A DNA stretch of 62,000 nt from Symbiodinium natans (lineage: Eukaryota > Sar > Dinophyceae > Suessiales > Symbiodiniaceae). Both the position numbers and the translations under genes were made by a program. The notes under the pieces were generated by a model. That model saw nothing but the letters and a program-made list of their open reading frames with translations, was not told the origin of the DNA and ran no database searches. The DNA lies in NCBI GenBank assembly GCA_905221605.1, contig CAJNDS010002506.1, forward strand, positions 47,501 to 109,500, read 5' to 3'. This document shows positions 32,368 to 42,944 of this stretch, one piece after another (position 1 is the first letter of the stretch; every line of letters starts with the position of its first letter).

Positions 32368-32610
32368 ATGCTCCGCGCTGTAGGAAAAGCTGGATTTTTC
32401 CGCCAGTCTAACCGTATGAAAACTGATCCTACACGCTCCGCTGTGGGAAAGCTGGATTTCGCCTCGGGTTTAATTTCATCAAAACTGGCACTACACGCTC
32501 TGCGCTGGGGAAAAATCCACAGTGTACCACATGAATGCATAGTTTTTCAAAACTTTAAGGTTCATGCAATGTTTCTACTTGGAATCGGTACTACACGCTG
32601 TTTTCCCACA
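32368..32610. repeat. degenerate ~80-bp tandem repeat
   Basis: Four spaced copies of a motif CTACACGCTC(C/T)GCGCTG(T/G)GG or its shortened form (about 32368, 32430, 32491 and 32590), each followed by AAAGCTGGATTT or similar. Confidence 0.6.
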
Positions 32611-33099
32611 TTTGTTAAGTGGAGTACTCGTGCACAGGTCTGCAACACGCGCTTTCTCAAGGTTATACGGTTTTTACCAGTCTTTCAAAGACTCAAGTAA
32701 GGCTCACAATCCCCTTCAAGGGCTCCAAAACCTTATCAGGACCTCCCAGGCCTTTGTTCCAAGTTTTGCAGGCTGCCCGTTAGAAAACCTGAAAAACGTG
32801 GTATCGCGCGGGTCCACATTAGGACAGCATAGAATCCAAGCTATGAATGGGCCTGCTCTCTGCCTGCCTTGCGTCGAAAGGGAGCGTCCGTCTGCGGTGC
32901 CTCTTTTCGGCCCAAAAGGTATAAGCGGCCGCACCATCACTTGCCTGTGGCGCTTTCCGCACCCACATATCTAATGACGAGGTGCCAAAGATTGAGAACG
33001 CCGTTCTCTTTCTCTTACCACTTTGGACGTTGTGAACGCACGTTCTTTCTTGCAAATTTCTGAAGGGGTGGGAGCTTCTTTGCTTTATTCGCACCTTTT

Positions 33100-33902
33100 G
33101 GCAAATTTGTCTTGCGCATGGTGCAGATACCTTACCCCGTACGGATCGCAAGATCGAATCAGCAACATCGATGGAAGCGCATTTCAGTGTCTTGCCGACT
33201 TTATGTTGGGTCATCTCACTGAGTATGATGCTCTCTTTGCCAGAACACCACCAACACATTGCTGGAATAACTCAGAGATGGATGCATCGTGTTGCATGCC
33301 GCAAGATTTCACATTTGCAATGTGAAGAACTCACAGGAAATCTTTGCTTGGAAGGTGACTCAACCTTTCAACTCTACAGAGGTTTCTCTGCAGATCACCT
33401 TTTAGAATTGCACCGGAGACATGCAAGACATTATTCAGGATCTTAAGTACATCAAAATTCCGGTGCAATACAGAGGAATCGTTCATGTATTAGCTGGCAC
33501 TGATGTTATGCAAGAATTGCGCCAAGTGAGCTTCAATCCATGCTCGTCAACCCTAGTAAGAGTTTCGTTCACAATCTAAGAAAGGGTCTTGCACAACAGA
33601 CGAGTATATATCTCAGTCGAGACTTTGGACTGGCTCACATTAGAAAGCCACAGCAGCCCATCGTTGCTTGACTGATCAGGAGAATCGATGTGTTGTTTGC
33701 TTCAGAGCGCCTAAGATCAGCAGAAGTCAAGGTGCTCAAACAAACTGAAGGCAAATCACAAATTGAGCTCCAGGTCTGGTATCGCTTTGCGCCTCTTGAA
33801 GGGATGCCGGGCAATAGTGTCAACTTCAAGTGCATTGCATTCTCAATCAGCACAGGCTGATGAATGCGTTCCACACTGCTCCTGGGAAGTATCTGAGGAT
33901 CT
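33100..33902 (+). pseudogene. LINE ORF1 N-terminal region, multiple frameshifts
   Basis: Good coding-like readings alternate among frames: GNLCLEGDSTFQLYRGFSAD (about 33340), MQDIIQDLKYIKIPVQYRGI (33421), RRIDVLFASERLRSAEVKVL (about 33680) and, overlapping the next feature, GKYLRIFADPYQLQKAILGL (about 33880-34030). The first about 40 residues of the frame starting at 33903 look like a shadow, so the true reading probably shifts into that frame near 34030. No domain was recognised. Confidence 0.45.
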
Positions 33903-36900
33903 TTGCGGACCCCTATCAGCTGCAGAAGGCTATCTTGGGTCTTCGGCAAAAGCAGCTTACCATCCCTGACAGCCTCGCGACTGCTACTGTCGCCGCTGCC
34001 GATGCGCTCACTCAATGTCAATATTTCGACCTTCCTTGTGGAAGAACTGAAGTGCAATTGCTGCAAAGAGGTTGTTGATGCCCCAAGATGGAGCAACAAG
34101 CCCATTAATCACATTTCCGAGAACCCTAGAGAACATTTTTTGAATTGCCACTCTGGGAGCGATAAGATTGGGCAAGGAAGATTGATCCATGTCAGAGCAA
34201 GGGATGAGTATCACCCCTTGTCCAAACAACGAATTGCTAGTACAATTTGGCACAAGGATGACCTTGAAACACATTTCCTGATCATTGACAGACAGGCGCC
34301 CTACGTTGTTATGACTGGTAAATGTGAGGATGTTCCCGAACTAGTGAAGCTGCAGAGTGTCCAGACATTTCTCAGCCAAAATGAAGCCTTTCAAGGTTGG
34401 AGATTGCCAGAAAACCTTCCTAAGGCTTCCCAAGAGGATGAAGACTTTACTGCTGAACTGGGATCTATCCAGTACCTGCTTGTCCGCATTACTGGTAAGA
34501 CTGAACTAGAGATCCCGCTAGTTCTCAAGAACGGCCAACATCTCGCTTGTCATCCGGGATCTTCTGCGAGTAACAATGTTCTCGTCTCCCTACATCAGGG
34601 CGCGCTTCTATTCCTGCCACGATGTCACTCATGTGATATCATCAAGTTGATAGGGATTAATACTAGCGTCATCTATGCTTTTAACATCCACACTGATGAT
34701 AGACTTAAGGCTACTGCAGCCAATAAGCCGAACAAAGCCAGATGTGCCAATCATCAGGATGGGAAGTCAAGCAAGGTTGCCATGGAGCAATCGGATACTG
34801 CCCAGTGCCCGACTTTGCTCCATGGAAAGCCTCCTGCTGTTAAAGGTGATGATACGGCTGCCAATATGTTACCGGAAAATCCTGCCTCAGCACAGTTGAG
34901 TCAAGAAGGTGGGACTGGCAAAAGAAATATTGAGAGTAGCAAGGAAAAGGTTGAGATTGCTAGAAGACGTAATACTGTCCTAAGGTTCCAGGCGGAAGTC
35001 CCGGCCAACGTTCAAGAAGAAGTGCAAAGGCGCATTGCTGGCCTTTATTGCCCTGTTGCTGCTGCCTATCGGGTCATCTCGTGTGCTCAATGGAACAAAG
35101 AGCAATGCCAGCATTACGCCCCCTTTCCTAAACAAGCAGCTCTTGTCCTTGCTGCGGTTGGATATAATATACGTGAGGCTGCTCGAGCCAAGCTTGCACA
35201 TATACTTGGTCTGACCTATCTTCAATTGGCAAGTGCTACACCGTTGGAGCTTCAAAGCTTTACTGAGGTGTATAGTAAGGCCATTTGGGCTATTCCGGCC
35301 AAGGAGCAATACACCATGCTTGTGCAGATCCACTGCAAGTGCTCCATGTGCCAGCAGCCACAGCCCATTCTTGCTCTGCCGTTGCATTCTGAACAGGACT
35401 CCTCTGATCAGATCAGTATCCTCGCTGATCTAGGTCAACTTGCTGACCTTGCGATTGCGTGCATGCAGCAAAACTTGAGCCCTCGCAATGACACGTGCAA
35501 ACTTGCCATTCAAAGACTCCCGTCTTTCTTCTGCCTTCTCACACAGAAGACTCAGAAAAGCTCTTTTGCGCAAGTCTGCAAAAGCGAGGCGGATATCCAA
35601 AGCTTTCTTGGCAGTACGGTATCAGTCATGCAACAGGCATATATTGTCGTTGCACTCGTTCTGCATGATCCTAGTGCTAAGCACTACCTAGTGCTACACC
35701 ATGCCAAAGAACAAGCAGGAGACTCAATTCTTCTTTATGACTCAATCTACGGAGTCCGTAAAGAAAATTTGTGGGCGCAATTGATTAAGGCTGAGCACTA
35801 CATTGAAGCCATCTTCATCAGAAGTGTTTGTGCCAATCAGCTTTACCCCGCCACTGCTCTCATTAACTCTTTTAATGAGATTATCCGGCATCATGCTGAT
35901 CCCAGTGAAAACGCAGAACAGCATATCAGTAGTGAAACACTCACTATTGAGCAAGCTAAGATAACGAAGGTTGCAAGCTGGGACAGCCCTGTCCCTTCTG
36001 CAACCTATATGACCATCACCTCAGAGGATGATTTTGGCTTGCCTAATCCGTCCTGTGCCCATCTTCTGCCACAAGCCGAGGAATGTAAAAGCGGTACTGA
36101 ATTTACTCTCGCCCAAAAGGGCAAACTCGATGAGGAGTCAGAACACCAAGCCAGTGTTAGTCTCCAACCCGACCCTAGTACTGCTCTGGCGACACAACTT
36201 GATAGTGCATCTCTTCCTGAAGTGCACTCCATTGCTACTGATTCCGATGAGGAACAGAGACCGCAACAACATGAAGTTCAAACTGCGCTGAACTCTGAGA
36301 AGAATGGCTCTGATAGGGGCAGCCAGCCCCTTAAAGCCAAGCCCGACTTGAGCTCTGATTCTCAGATGCGTAGAGTCAAGAAAAGCCTCGATAAGCTTAA
36401 CAATGCCAAGCCTGTCTCCAAGAGAAAAGATGGTAAAATTGGAAGCAGGAACAATCAAATTAATGCTGTCTCGTCGGAAGACTGCATACAGGTCGCACTT
36501 GGTGTTGAACGTTACATCATCTTATCGCTTTTTGATGGATGCGGAATATCACGTGCTGTCACCGTTGAATGCCTCAAGCAACAACCTGTTGCGGCTGTGA
36601 GTGCAGAAAGTGACAGCGTCCTTCGCGCCCTCATATGCCATAAGTATGACTATGACAAAAGCCAAAGATGGGCTCTTGACTCGCACCGTGTGCCATCGAT
36701 CGCAATTGATGACGTTTGGACTCTACTTAAAGAGGATTACCGATTGCTGCGTGAATGTTTGTCCTTCCTGGGAAGGATTCATCCACAAAAAACAGCCATC
36801 ATCATTCCCGCCGGTTCCCCCTGCCAAGATCTCACGGTTGCAGGGTCCAGCTCAGGTGGATTAGGACTTCTGGGAGACCGCTCGCAACACATGCTTGTCT

Positions 36901-38118
36901 TATACGCGATTTTGCTTGCATTCCAAAGCATTGAACCCAGTATCCTTCAGTGCGTGCACATCTTCCTTGAAAATGCTGGGTCTATGAAGCCCATCCACCA
37001 GGGCTTCATTCAGCAGATCTTCGGAATACGTGATTGTTGCTGCCATCATATTGCTGGAGCTACATTCGGCCATGTTGAAAGGAAAAGAAAATTCTTTACT
37101 AGATATGGGCAAATTGGCACCTTCAGCAATCGCCCCACTCCGTGGTTCCAAGGATGGCGTCCTGTTGCGGAACACATGTGCGGAATAAAACCCCCTGGCG
37201 AAAAGCTCAAGCCTTGGCTTCGTCCCAAACGCTTTGATCGCGAGAGGGGGCTTCGATTGGCTGCATACTTTTACCACCCCTCTGCCCTTCTTTACCATGT
37301 ACCCAGCTTCGGCGGACCTGAAGCCTTCCAGAGGCAATTCTCACAAGCGGCTAATACCTCCAATGGGGTTCCAAATCTACAATGGGAAAAATTTGTTCCT
37401 GATGGACCCATTGGCCTGCGCTTTGTAACAGATGTTCAGAAGCTTTCTCTTCAAGCGGACGTCCCAAGCCTTGCAGCAATGGATCGCTTTGCTGAAGCTA
37501 ATTACGAACTTCTCCGTGCAGAAAATGCTTTCCTTATCGGTGATAGTGGCATTCCTCCCTTCAGGGTTGCTCACTACAAGGAAATGTTGAGAGATGCTGA
37601 GCTCGATATCTGGCTTGCAGATGTGGAAGAACACATTAATGATATGTGTATTGCTTCCATTGTTGGGAACTGCTTCTACCCTGGTGCTCTCAAAGCTGCG
37701 ATCAAACACGCATCCCTTCGAGAGTTACTGAATGAAAACCCCGACAGTCATTGGAAGCCGCTTCCCCTCTCACAGTTTCTCCAATACTGGCCTAGCTATG
37801 GCCAACAAGTTCTTGCTGCTACTACAGCTGTTAAGCTACAAGACAAGTTTTCGCATAAGTTTCATGCGCCTTTTCCATGCGATGAACTTAATGCTGTTGG
37901 CTGGCTCAAACAAGGTTTAATTGTCAATAAACCTGTTGTTCTGGAGTATACCCCCGGCCAAGGTAAATTCCAAGGCATTAGAGAGAGCGCGTCCGGCATT
38001 CCTAGAGGAATTTCCTTTGTGACGGAAACTCGATTCCATCAAACGCAAGACTTATTGCAAGAAAAAGGGATCCCATCGGCCATCCAGCGTGTCTTGCAAA
38101 TTGTCGACCCTCAATTAC
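33903..38118 (+). CDS. LINE ORF1 (5' part) with C5 DNA-cytosine methyltransferase
   Basis: Numbered from the open frame at 33903 (no ATG until 34002). Residues 1-860 have no firm match, though 590-720 has a His...Asp...Cys/Asn/Gln arrangement that could be a decayed peptidase. The C5-MTase spans about 870-1265: LSLFDGCGISRAV (motif I, D878), AGSPCQDLTVAG with catalytic Cys974 (motif IV), FLENAGSM with Glu1023 (motif VI), RKRKFFTRY at 1060 (motif VIII) and IVGNCFYPGALKAAI with Asn1256 (motif X). All key residues are present, so the domain looks competent. At 38118 the frame enters YRE-3 and ends at a stop at 38199-38201. Inference: the domain methylates CG in the element's own or host DNA. Confidence 0.85.
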
Positions 38119-38427
38119 GGACTTCTTCACGGAACGTGACGGTCCTGTCTTGGAAAGAAAAATTATACTGGAAGTGTGTGTGGGTGTGTGTGTGTGTGTG
38201 ATGAAAGTGCGAAAGAATGAAAATGTTTTGGCGGGTGATTTTCAGGCTTGCATGGATTTGACATTTCTGTTTGCGTGGGCATGACATGTCAGAATGCTTG
38301 TCTCCGTGCTAGTCTGGGCTCATGTGTCATGCAGCTGGGTCGTGTCTGGCAAACACATGTGCACATCGTTGTCGAGCGACATACATACATGTCATAGCAG
38401 TCACGGTCAGAGCTGCATTGCTTTCAC
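38119..38427 (+). repeat. YRE-3 split direct repeat A1
   Basis: 309 bp; partner A2 is 307 bp because of one fewer TG in a (TG)n tract, plus one A/G difference (GCTGCATTG versus GCTGCGTTG). It must contain the 5' end of the element transcript or the sequence needed to restore it. Confidence 0.95.
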
Positions 38428-38521
38428 TTGAGCCTAGCCTCCTTTTGCATGGGCGCCAAGCATCGTGGAAAGGCGGCCGCTGCAGCGCCTCTCTCGCTGG
38501 GCATTTCTGCTGGATCCCGCG

Positions 38522-39184
38522 ATGCCAAGTGCTCGTGCGCCGAGTTTTGCCTGGGTCTTGTGCTGGGCGTGGGCCTTGTTGTGGCACTGCTGTGCGCGCT
38601 TTGAGGTCACATGCGTGTTGGTGCTACATTTGCCGCTGGCAGCTGCTGTCAACTCGCCGGTGGGTCCCCGCGAAGGACCCTTGTCTGAGGAGTCCGACTC
38701 GCCACGGCCGGATCCTGATGGTCATGAACCTGAGTTGGTTCTGGTGGCTGCTGCTGCGGAAACTCCTGGACCCCGGGTGCATCGTGGTCAGGCCTGTGAA
38801 ACGTTGCATCGCCTTTCCGGGCTGAGCTGGCGAGTGATCGAGCAGTGCAGTGAAGCCGATTTGCAAGCCTTGGCTCGCTTGTGCCTGCCTGGCAATTTGG
38901 CTGGCATGCCACCTGCTACCCGTTCTCTGCTGTGCACGATGGCGCAGACGCCCCTGGCGGAGATCACATGGGTGCAGCCGACAACGACGCGCCCTGCTGC
39001 ACATGAGCAGGCGATGGCATCTTCGAGCTCTGCGTCTTTTGACATGTGCTTGCAGGCCCTCGAGAATCGACTTTCGGAGCTGGAAGGAGTGGTTGGGACA
39101 GTGGTGACTTCCTCTAGACCACTTCGCCCTATTCTGACACGTGTTCGCGATGTGGAGCTCGAGCTGGCTTCTAGGACTTCTTGA
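38522..39184 (+). CDS. YRE-3 first ORF with C-terminal coiled coil, unknown
   Basis: 220 residues from the first ATG (38522); the frame is open from 38465. A hydrophobic Trp/Leu-rich N-terminal stretch is followed by a Pro/Glu/Asp segment, a helical region (QCSEADLQALARLCLPGNLA) and a heptad helix CLQALENRLSELEGVVGTVV. Same position and general plan as the coiled-coil ORF of YRE-2, with no clear primary identity. A structural role is inferred. Confidence 0.5.
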   Translation: MPSARAPSFAWVLCWAWALLWHCCARFEVTCVLVLHLPLAAAVNSPVGPREGPLSEESDSPRPDPDGHEPELVLVAAAAETPGPRVHRGQACETLHRLSGLSWRVIEQCSEADLQALARLCLPGNLAGMPPATRSLLCTMAQTPLAEITWVQPTTTRPAAHEQAMASSSSASFDMCLQALENRLSELEGVVGTVVTSSRPLRPILTRVRDVELELASRTS

Positions 39185-39810
39185 ATCAGGACCTGCTCCG
39201 CCGGCTACGTGGTGCATTTCTGAGCATTCGCCTCCTGTGTTTCTCGACAAGCATTGTACAGTCTGCGCTTTTTCAGCAGAGGATTTTGCAGAGAGCGCTC
39301 CGTTTGGACATGCAAACAGGCCTCGTTGTTTGGGAGTGACGTGCTGCAGTGCCTTGATGTGCTTGGGCCTTCGTGCCACACTGTCGGCTTGCTCCCGAAC
39401 AAGCATGCTTCAGCCGTGGGCTCGGGGCACAGAAGCGGTGGGCTTCGACCCGCTTCTCCAGGACATTTGGCCTCTTGAATGCCGTCGTGCATTGCGTGCT
39501 GCGCTCTCTAAGGCAATTCTGCTCCGCTGCCAGGACACAGCGACGTTCCGGTCCGGGAAGGACTCCTGTTCTGCAATGTGCCTTTGAGCATCCCATGGAA
39601 GCTTTCGCCTTCGCACACTCCTGTTTGCCATGCATGCGCCTTTGAGCGTTGAACGGCAGCCTTTGTCTTTGCACATCTCCCTTGCGTGCTGGCTCAGATT
39701 TTGTGGCCGGAAAAAGGGGGGATATGTGTGTGTGGGTGATTAGTTCTACATTTTGTCTTGGGTTAGGTGGCTGGGGGTCGTTTTCTTCTGGTAATGCCAT
39801 TGGCCTCAGC
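39185..39810. other. no gene seen between the YRE-3 first ORF and the YR gene
   Basis: Short frames in all directions and GCCTTTGAGC-type words repeated loosely at 39585-39660. The YR frame is open from 39649, but the first 54 codons look non-coding. Confidence 0.4.
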
Positions 39811-41547
39811 ATGGAACTGCTGCGGGCTGAGCAAAGTCAGCGGAAGCGGCCGAAACACTGGTGGGAAGATTCCCGTGCGGGACCTCAGCTGCGGACTTTG
39901 ATTCAGGTGGTGGCAGCGTCTGGCCCGAGGCTGGGCAGGTCTGAGCACCTGCTGGCGAGCGTTTCTGAGGAAGAGACGGCAAGGCCGGAGAATGAGGCTC
40001 GGCTCCCGATCATTCCCTATGCAGCTCGTCGTGCGAAGTTCCTCGATTGGCCTGACGAGCAAGACGACATGAAGAGGCGTGCGCTTCACATCGTGCGCGT
40101 TATGCTTGAGTCGGACTTCGGTGCTTCCAACTTGGGCAGCTTGATCTACGAACTTTCTGGTGTCTTGGAGAAGGAGCATCAGATACAGAGGTCGATTGAG
40201 CTTACCTTTGCGAAGAAGGCTCCAGCTACTTTGCTTAAAAGGGCGTTGTCAATGTGGAAGTTGTTCAAGTGGCATGCCAGATCGGGCTATGTTCTGGGGC
40301 TGCGCATTACAGAGCAGTCACTCTTTGATTATCTCGAAGATGTCAAGAAGAATGCGGCGCCAACTAGTCTTCAAGCTACACTTGAGGCCGTGGCATTTTT
40401 CCACTCGCTGCTTGGTTTGGCATTCCAGTTGGATGCGGTCATATCTCATCGCGTGCGGGGTTTGGCACATACTGCGCTTCTACAAAAGCGGCCACTTAAA
40501 CAAGCTCGGGCGCTGCTGGCACAGGAAGTGCTCTGGTTGGAAGAGGTGGTCTGTACGTCCTTGGACACCGCCGTTGTCTGTGTGGCTGGTTTCCTGCTTT
40601 ATGTCTTATCCAACTGTGCGCGTTGGGGCGATGCGCAGGCTTCGACACTTCCCGAGCTGGATGGGACTGGCGAAAGATGCATCCTCACATCGGACACAAC
40701 GAGGCACAAACTTTCGACTACAGCCCAGCGGAAAACTACCTTGCTGCCGTTTGCGGCGTTTGGACGACTTCTTCATACGGCTGCATGGGCGGAAAAGTGG
40801 CTTTCTGCAATGAAGCGGGCGCGTCTTCCTCGGCAGGGGGTGGATTATCTCCTCCCCAGCTGGAATGAGTCGACAGGAACGTTTTTGAGGAGACGTATGA
40901 CTAGCGGCGAAGGCTCCCTTCATCTTCGTGAAGTTCTGCGTCAGAAAGGGGGGCAGGTGCAGCTTCTCTTGCCGTCTTCGCACTCCCTCAAGGCTACTCA
41001 GCTGTCCTGGATGGCGAAGGCAGGTACGTTCTCGCTCAGTGAACGCCAAATACTCGGACATCACCTTGACCGTCCCTCGGTGAGCGCACTAACCTACGGA
41101 CGCCAAAACTTCATTGGACCGCTTCAGAAGCTGCGCGAGCTGCTCTCGAACGTGGTGTCGGGCAAGTTTCGCCCCGACGATTCGGCATCTGCTCTTGTCA
41201 GTCGGCAGATACAAGATGAGGAGCTTGAGGCCGACGAGTGTGAAGTGGCACTGCATGGGGTGGCGCATCGTCCCGATGATTCGGCGTCGGAGGACTTGGC
41301 TGATGATGAACTACAAGGCTCGGTGGGGCATGTTGTGCCCGAGGCGGAGCGAAGGCATATCCGAGCTCCGGATCCCCTCATCTATCGCCAGCATTCTTCT
41401 TCCGGGACGCTACATGTGCTTGCGGCTGGAGGTCACAAGTTTTTGTGTGGACGTCCTGTGACGGCCAATTACGTGGCGCCGGCGACACAGAGTGTTGCTG
41501 GTGCTCCATTGTGCTTTCCGTGCCAGAAGGGACAGTCCTCGTCTTGA
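39811..41547 (+). CDS. YRE-3 tyrosine recombinase
   Basis: 578 residues from ATG 39811, chosen because MELLRAEQSQRKRPKHWWED starts plausible coding; the frame is open from 39649. A SAM-like N-terminal helix domain is followed by the catalytic fold: SNCARWGDAQ with Arg271, a TTAQRKTTLLP strand, SSHSLKATQLSWMAKAG with His391 and Lys394, ILGHHLD with His417, and LTYGRQN with the nucleophile Tyr429. As in YRE-2 the usual His-x-x-Arg is His-x-x-Lys. The C-terminal 150 residues are acidic and end in a small Cys-containing part. It likely integrates circular element DNA by recombination. Gag starts 125 bp downstream in another frame. Confidence 0.85.
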   Translation: MELLRAEQSQRKRPKHWWEDSRAGPQLRTLIQVVAASGPRLGRSEHLLASVSEEETARPENEARLPIIPYAARRAKFLDWPDEQDDMKRRALHIVRVMLESDFGASNLGSLIYELSGVLEKEHQIQRSIELTFAKKAPATLLKRALSMWKLFKWHARSGYVLGLRITEQSLFDYLEDVKKNAAPTSLQATLEAVAFFHSLLGLAFQLDAVISHRVRGLAHTALLQKRPLKQARALLAQEVLWLEEVVCTSLDTAVVCVAGFLLYVLSNCARWGDAQASTLPELDGTGERCILTSDTTRHKLSTTAQRKTTLLPFAAFGRLLHTAAWAEKWLSAMKRARLPRQGVDYLLPSWNESTGTFLRRRMTSGEGSLHLREVLRQKGGQVQLLLPSSHSLKATQLSWMAKAGTFSLSERQILGHHLDRPSVSALTYGRQNFIGPLQKLRELLSNVVSGKFRPDDSASALVSRQIQDEELEADECEVALHGVAHRPDDSASEDLADDELQGSVGHVVPEAERRHIRAPDPLIYRQHSSSGTLHVLAAGGHKFLCGRPVTANYVAPATQSVAGAPLCFPCQKGQSSS

Positions 41548-41672
41548 TCGTCGTGTCGGCCTGAACCGTCGTGTGCAGGCAATGAGGAGGGGTTGTCCTA
41601 CGAGCACGTAGACTGCCGTCGCGCAGTCGCTGCCTTCGAGCAGCTTGCTGGAACTTTGGCTGGCACCTGTGT

Positions 41673-42944
41673 ATGAAGGAAAAAAGGCCATGTTTTTCCG
41701 GTCGCATGCCGCATCTAGCCCAACTTGCCTGCAGGATGAGTGTGGACTCTGAGGCCGCCTTCCGTGCGGATGCACTGCGACTGGGCATCTCCGCGGCTCA
41801 TGTGGATGCTCTCGTCCAAAAAGGGGTCTCCACACATGCACGGTTCGCTTTCATCTCGTCTTTTCAGCCGGGCTCGGCTGATGAATCCCCGTTCGTGCAG
41901 GCACTTCAGAACTATCTTGGGTCGGATCCGAAGGATAGCATGCCTTGCTTCCGGCATCTTTTCTACACCTCCCACACGCTTGCTGTGCAAGAGTTGAAGG
42001 ACAAGTTTGAGCCTCGTGATGAACCAAAGCGGTTGTCCATGGCGGATCGGGTGGACCGCCTCGAGCGGTTGAAGCGTGAGCTTGTTGGTCTCTCGATTGA
42101 CAGTTGGATTGAGCCCTCGCATGCCTTGGTTGATAGGGCTGTTGCATTTGCAGAAGAGCAGTGCTTAGGACCGCTTGAGCTGAGCAAGTGCACGTCGAGG
42201 GAGTCTGAGATGCGCTCTGAGAAACGCGATCCGGTGACATATCGGATTGAGGGCATTGTCAAGGTGTCCAAGTCCCAGCAAGAGCCTGTGGCCGACACAT
42301 CTAGCGACCTTCATGTCAGGCTGTGCATGCAAAGGCGGGCTTTGGCATTTCAGATGGCTGGCATTGCAACTTATGTCGAGCTTGATCGTGTCATCTCGCG
42401 CTTCTTTGCTCACCTCCTGCGGCCTGTGCTCCATGGCCAGCGTGCGGTGCAGTTGCAACAGGTCGTCGAGGCTGATCGCCTGCTGTGGACGCTTGTTGCT
42501 CAGGATACCCGCGGCAAGATACTCACTTCTGGCAAGCCGTTGCCACTTGACGCTGCAGCTGTAAGGTTGTTCGACTCGCCGGATGTTGCTTACACGCTTC
42601 TGCCGCGGTCCGGGTCTGGGGGGCCGCCCCCCCCAAAGCCTCCAGCGGGCGAATCTGCTCAGGCAGCCTTGCGGGAGAAGCGCAAAAGGCGACAAGGTCG
42701 ACGCCCTTCTTCCCAGAATGCTGCTTCTTCAAATCAGCCGGCTAAAGGCGGGGGGAAGGGCTCGGGCAAATCGCTTGATCTCCCTGCTGGGGCTAAGACT
42801 CGGGACGCTCAAAATAGGCCTATCTGTTTCCGGTTCAATAGGAAGGCGTGTGACCAGCAAGCGCATGAAAAGTGCGGCCGTGGGCAGCACATCTGTTGGT
42901 TTTGTTTCCAAAGGCATCCGGGGGTTGAGTGCTCAAAGGCGTGA
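41673..42944 (+). CDS. YRE-3 gag-like protein with Cys/His fingers
   Basis: 423 residues from ATG 41673. A helical region (about 30-300) includes DRVDRLERLKRELVGLSIDS and RFFAHLLRPVLHGQRAVQLQ; a basic Gly/Lys/Pro linker follows (REKRKRRQGRRPSSQ), then a cysteine-rich end: ICFRFNRKACDQQAHEKCGR, HICWFCFQRHPGVEC. The layout is that of a capsid/nucleocapsid protein. It ends at a TGA (42942-42944) that is in frame with pol: the four codons after it lead directly into the pol reading, so gag and pol are separated by a single stop. Confidence 0.7.
   Translation: MKEKRPCFSGRMPHLAQLACRMSVDSEAAFRADALRLGISAAHVDALVQKGVSTHARFAFISSFQPGSADESPFVQALQNYLGSDPKDSMPCFRHLFYTSHTLAVQELKDKFEPRDEPKRLSMADRVDRLERLKRELVGLSIDSWIEPSHALVDRAVAFAEEQCLGPLELSKCTSRESEMRSEKRDPVTYRIEGIVKVSKSQQEPVADTSSDLHVRLCMQRRALAFQMAGIATYVELDRVISRFFAHLLRPVLHGQRAVQLQQVVEADRLLWTLVAQDTRGKILTSGKPLPLDAAAVRLFDSPDVAYTLLPRSGSGGPPPPKPPAGESAQAALREKRKRRQGRRPSSQNAASSNQPAKGGGKGSGKSLDLPAGAKTRDAQNRPICFRFNRKACDQQAHEKCGRGQHICWFCFQRHPGVECSKA

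Larger units (their letters stand above)
31151..33100. other. non-coding stretch with two degenerate repeat blocks
   Basis: No reading frame with recognisable content. Contains the CTGCAG block (32030-32262) and a degenerate array described separately. Confidence 0.5.
33100..38118 (+). mobile_element. LINE-type retrotransposon, 5' part (before the YRE-3 insertion)
   Basis: Holds the degraded N-terminal region and the first 1406 codons of ORF1. The element continues at 47773 and runs to about 55152. The 5' boundary is not defined; coding-like readings fade above about 33100. LINEs with a C5 DNA-methyltransferase domain have been reported from dinoflagellates, and this fits that class. Confidence 0.8.

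Noticed and set aside
38201-38465. ORF1 reading continuing into A1 as a real C-terminus
   Set aside because: The last 27 residues before the 38199-38201 stop are encoded by repeat A1 (TG repeats giving Cys/Val), which recurs at 47189; it is element sequence.
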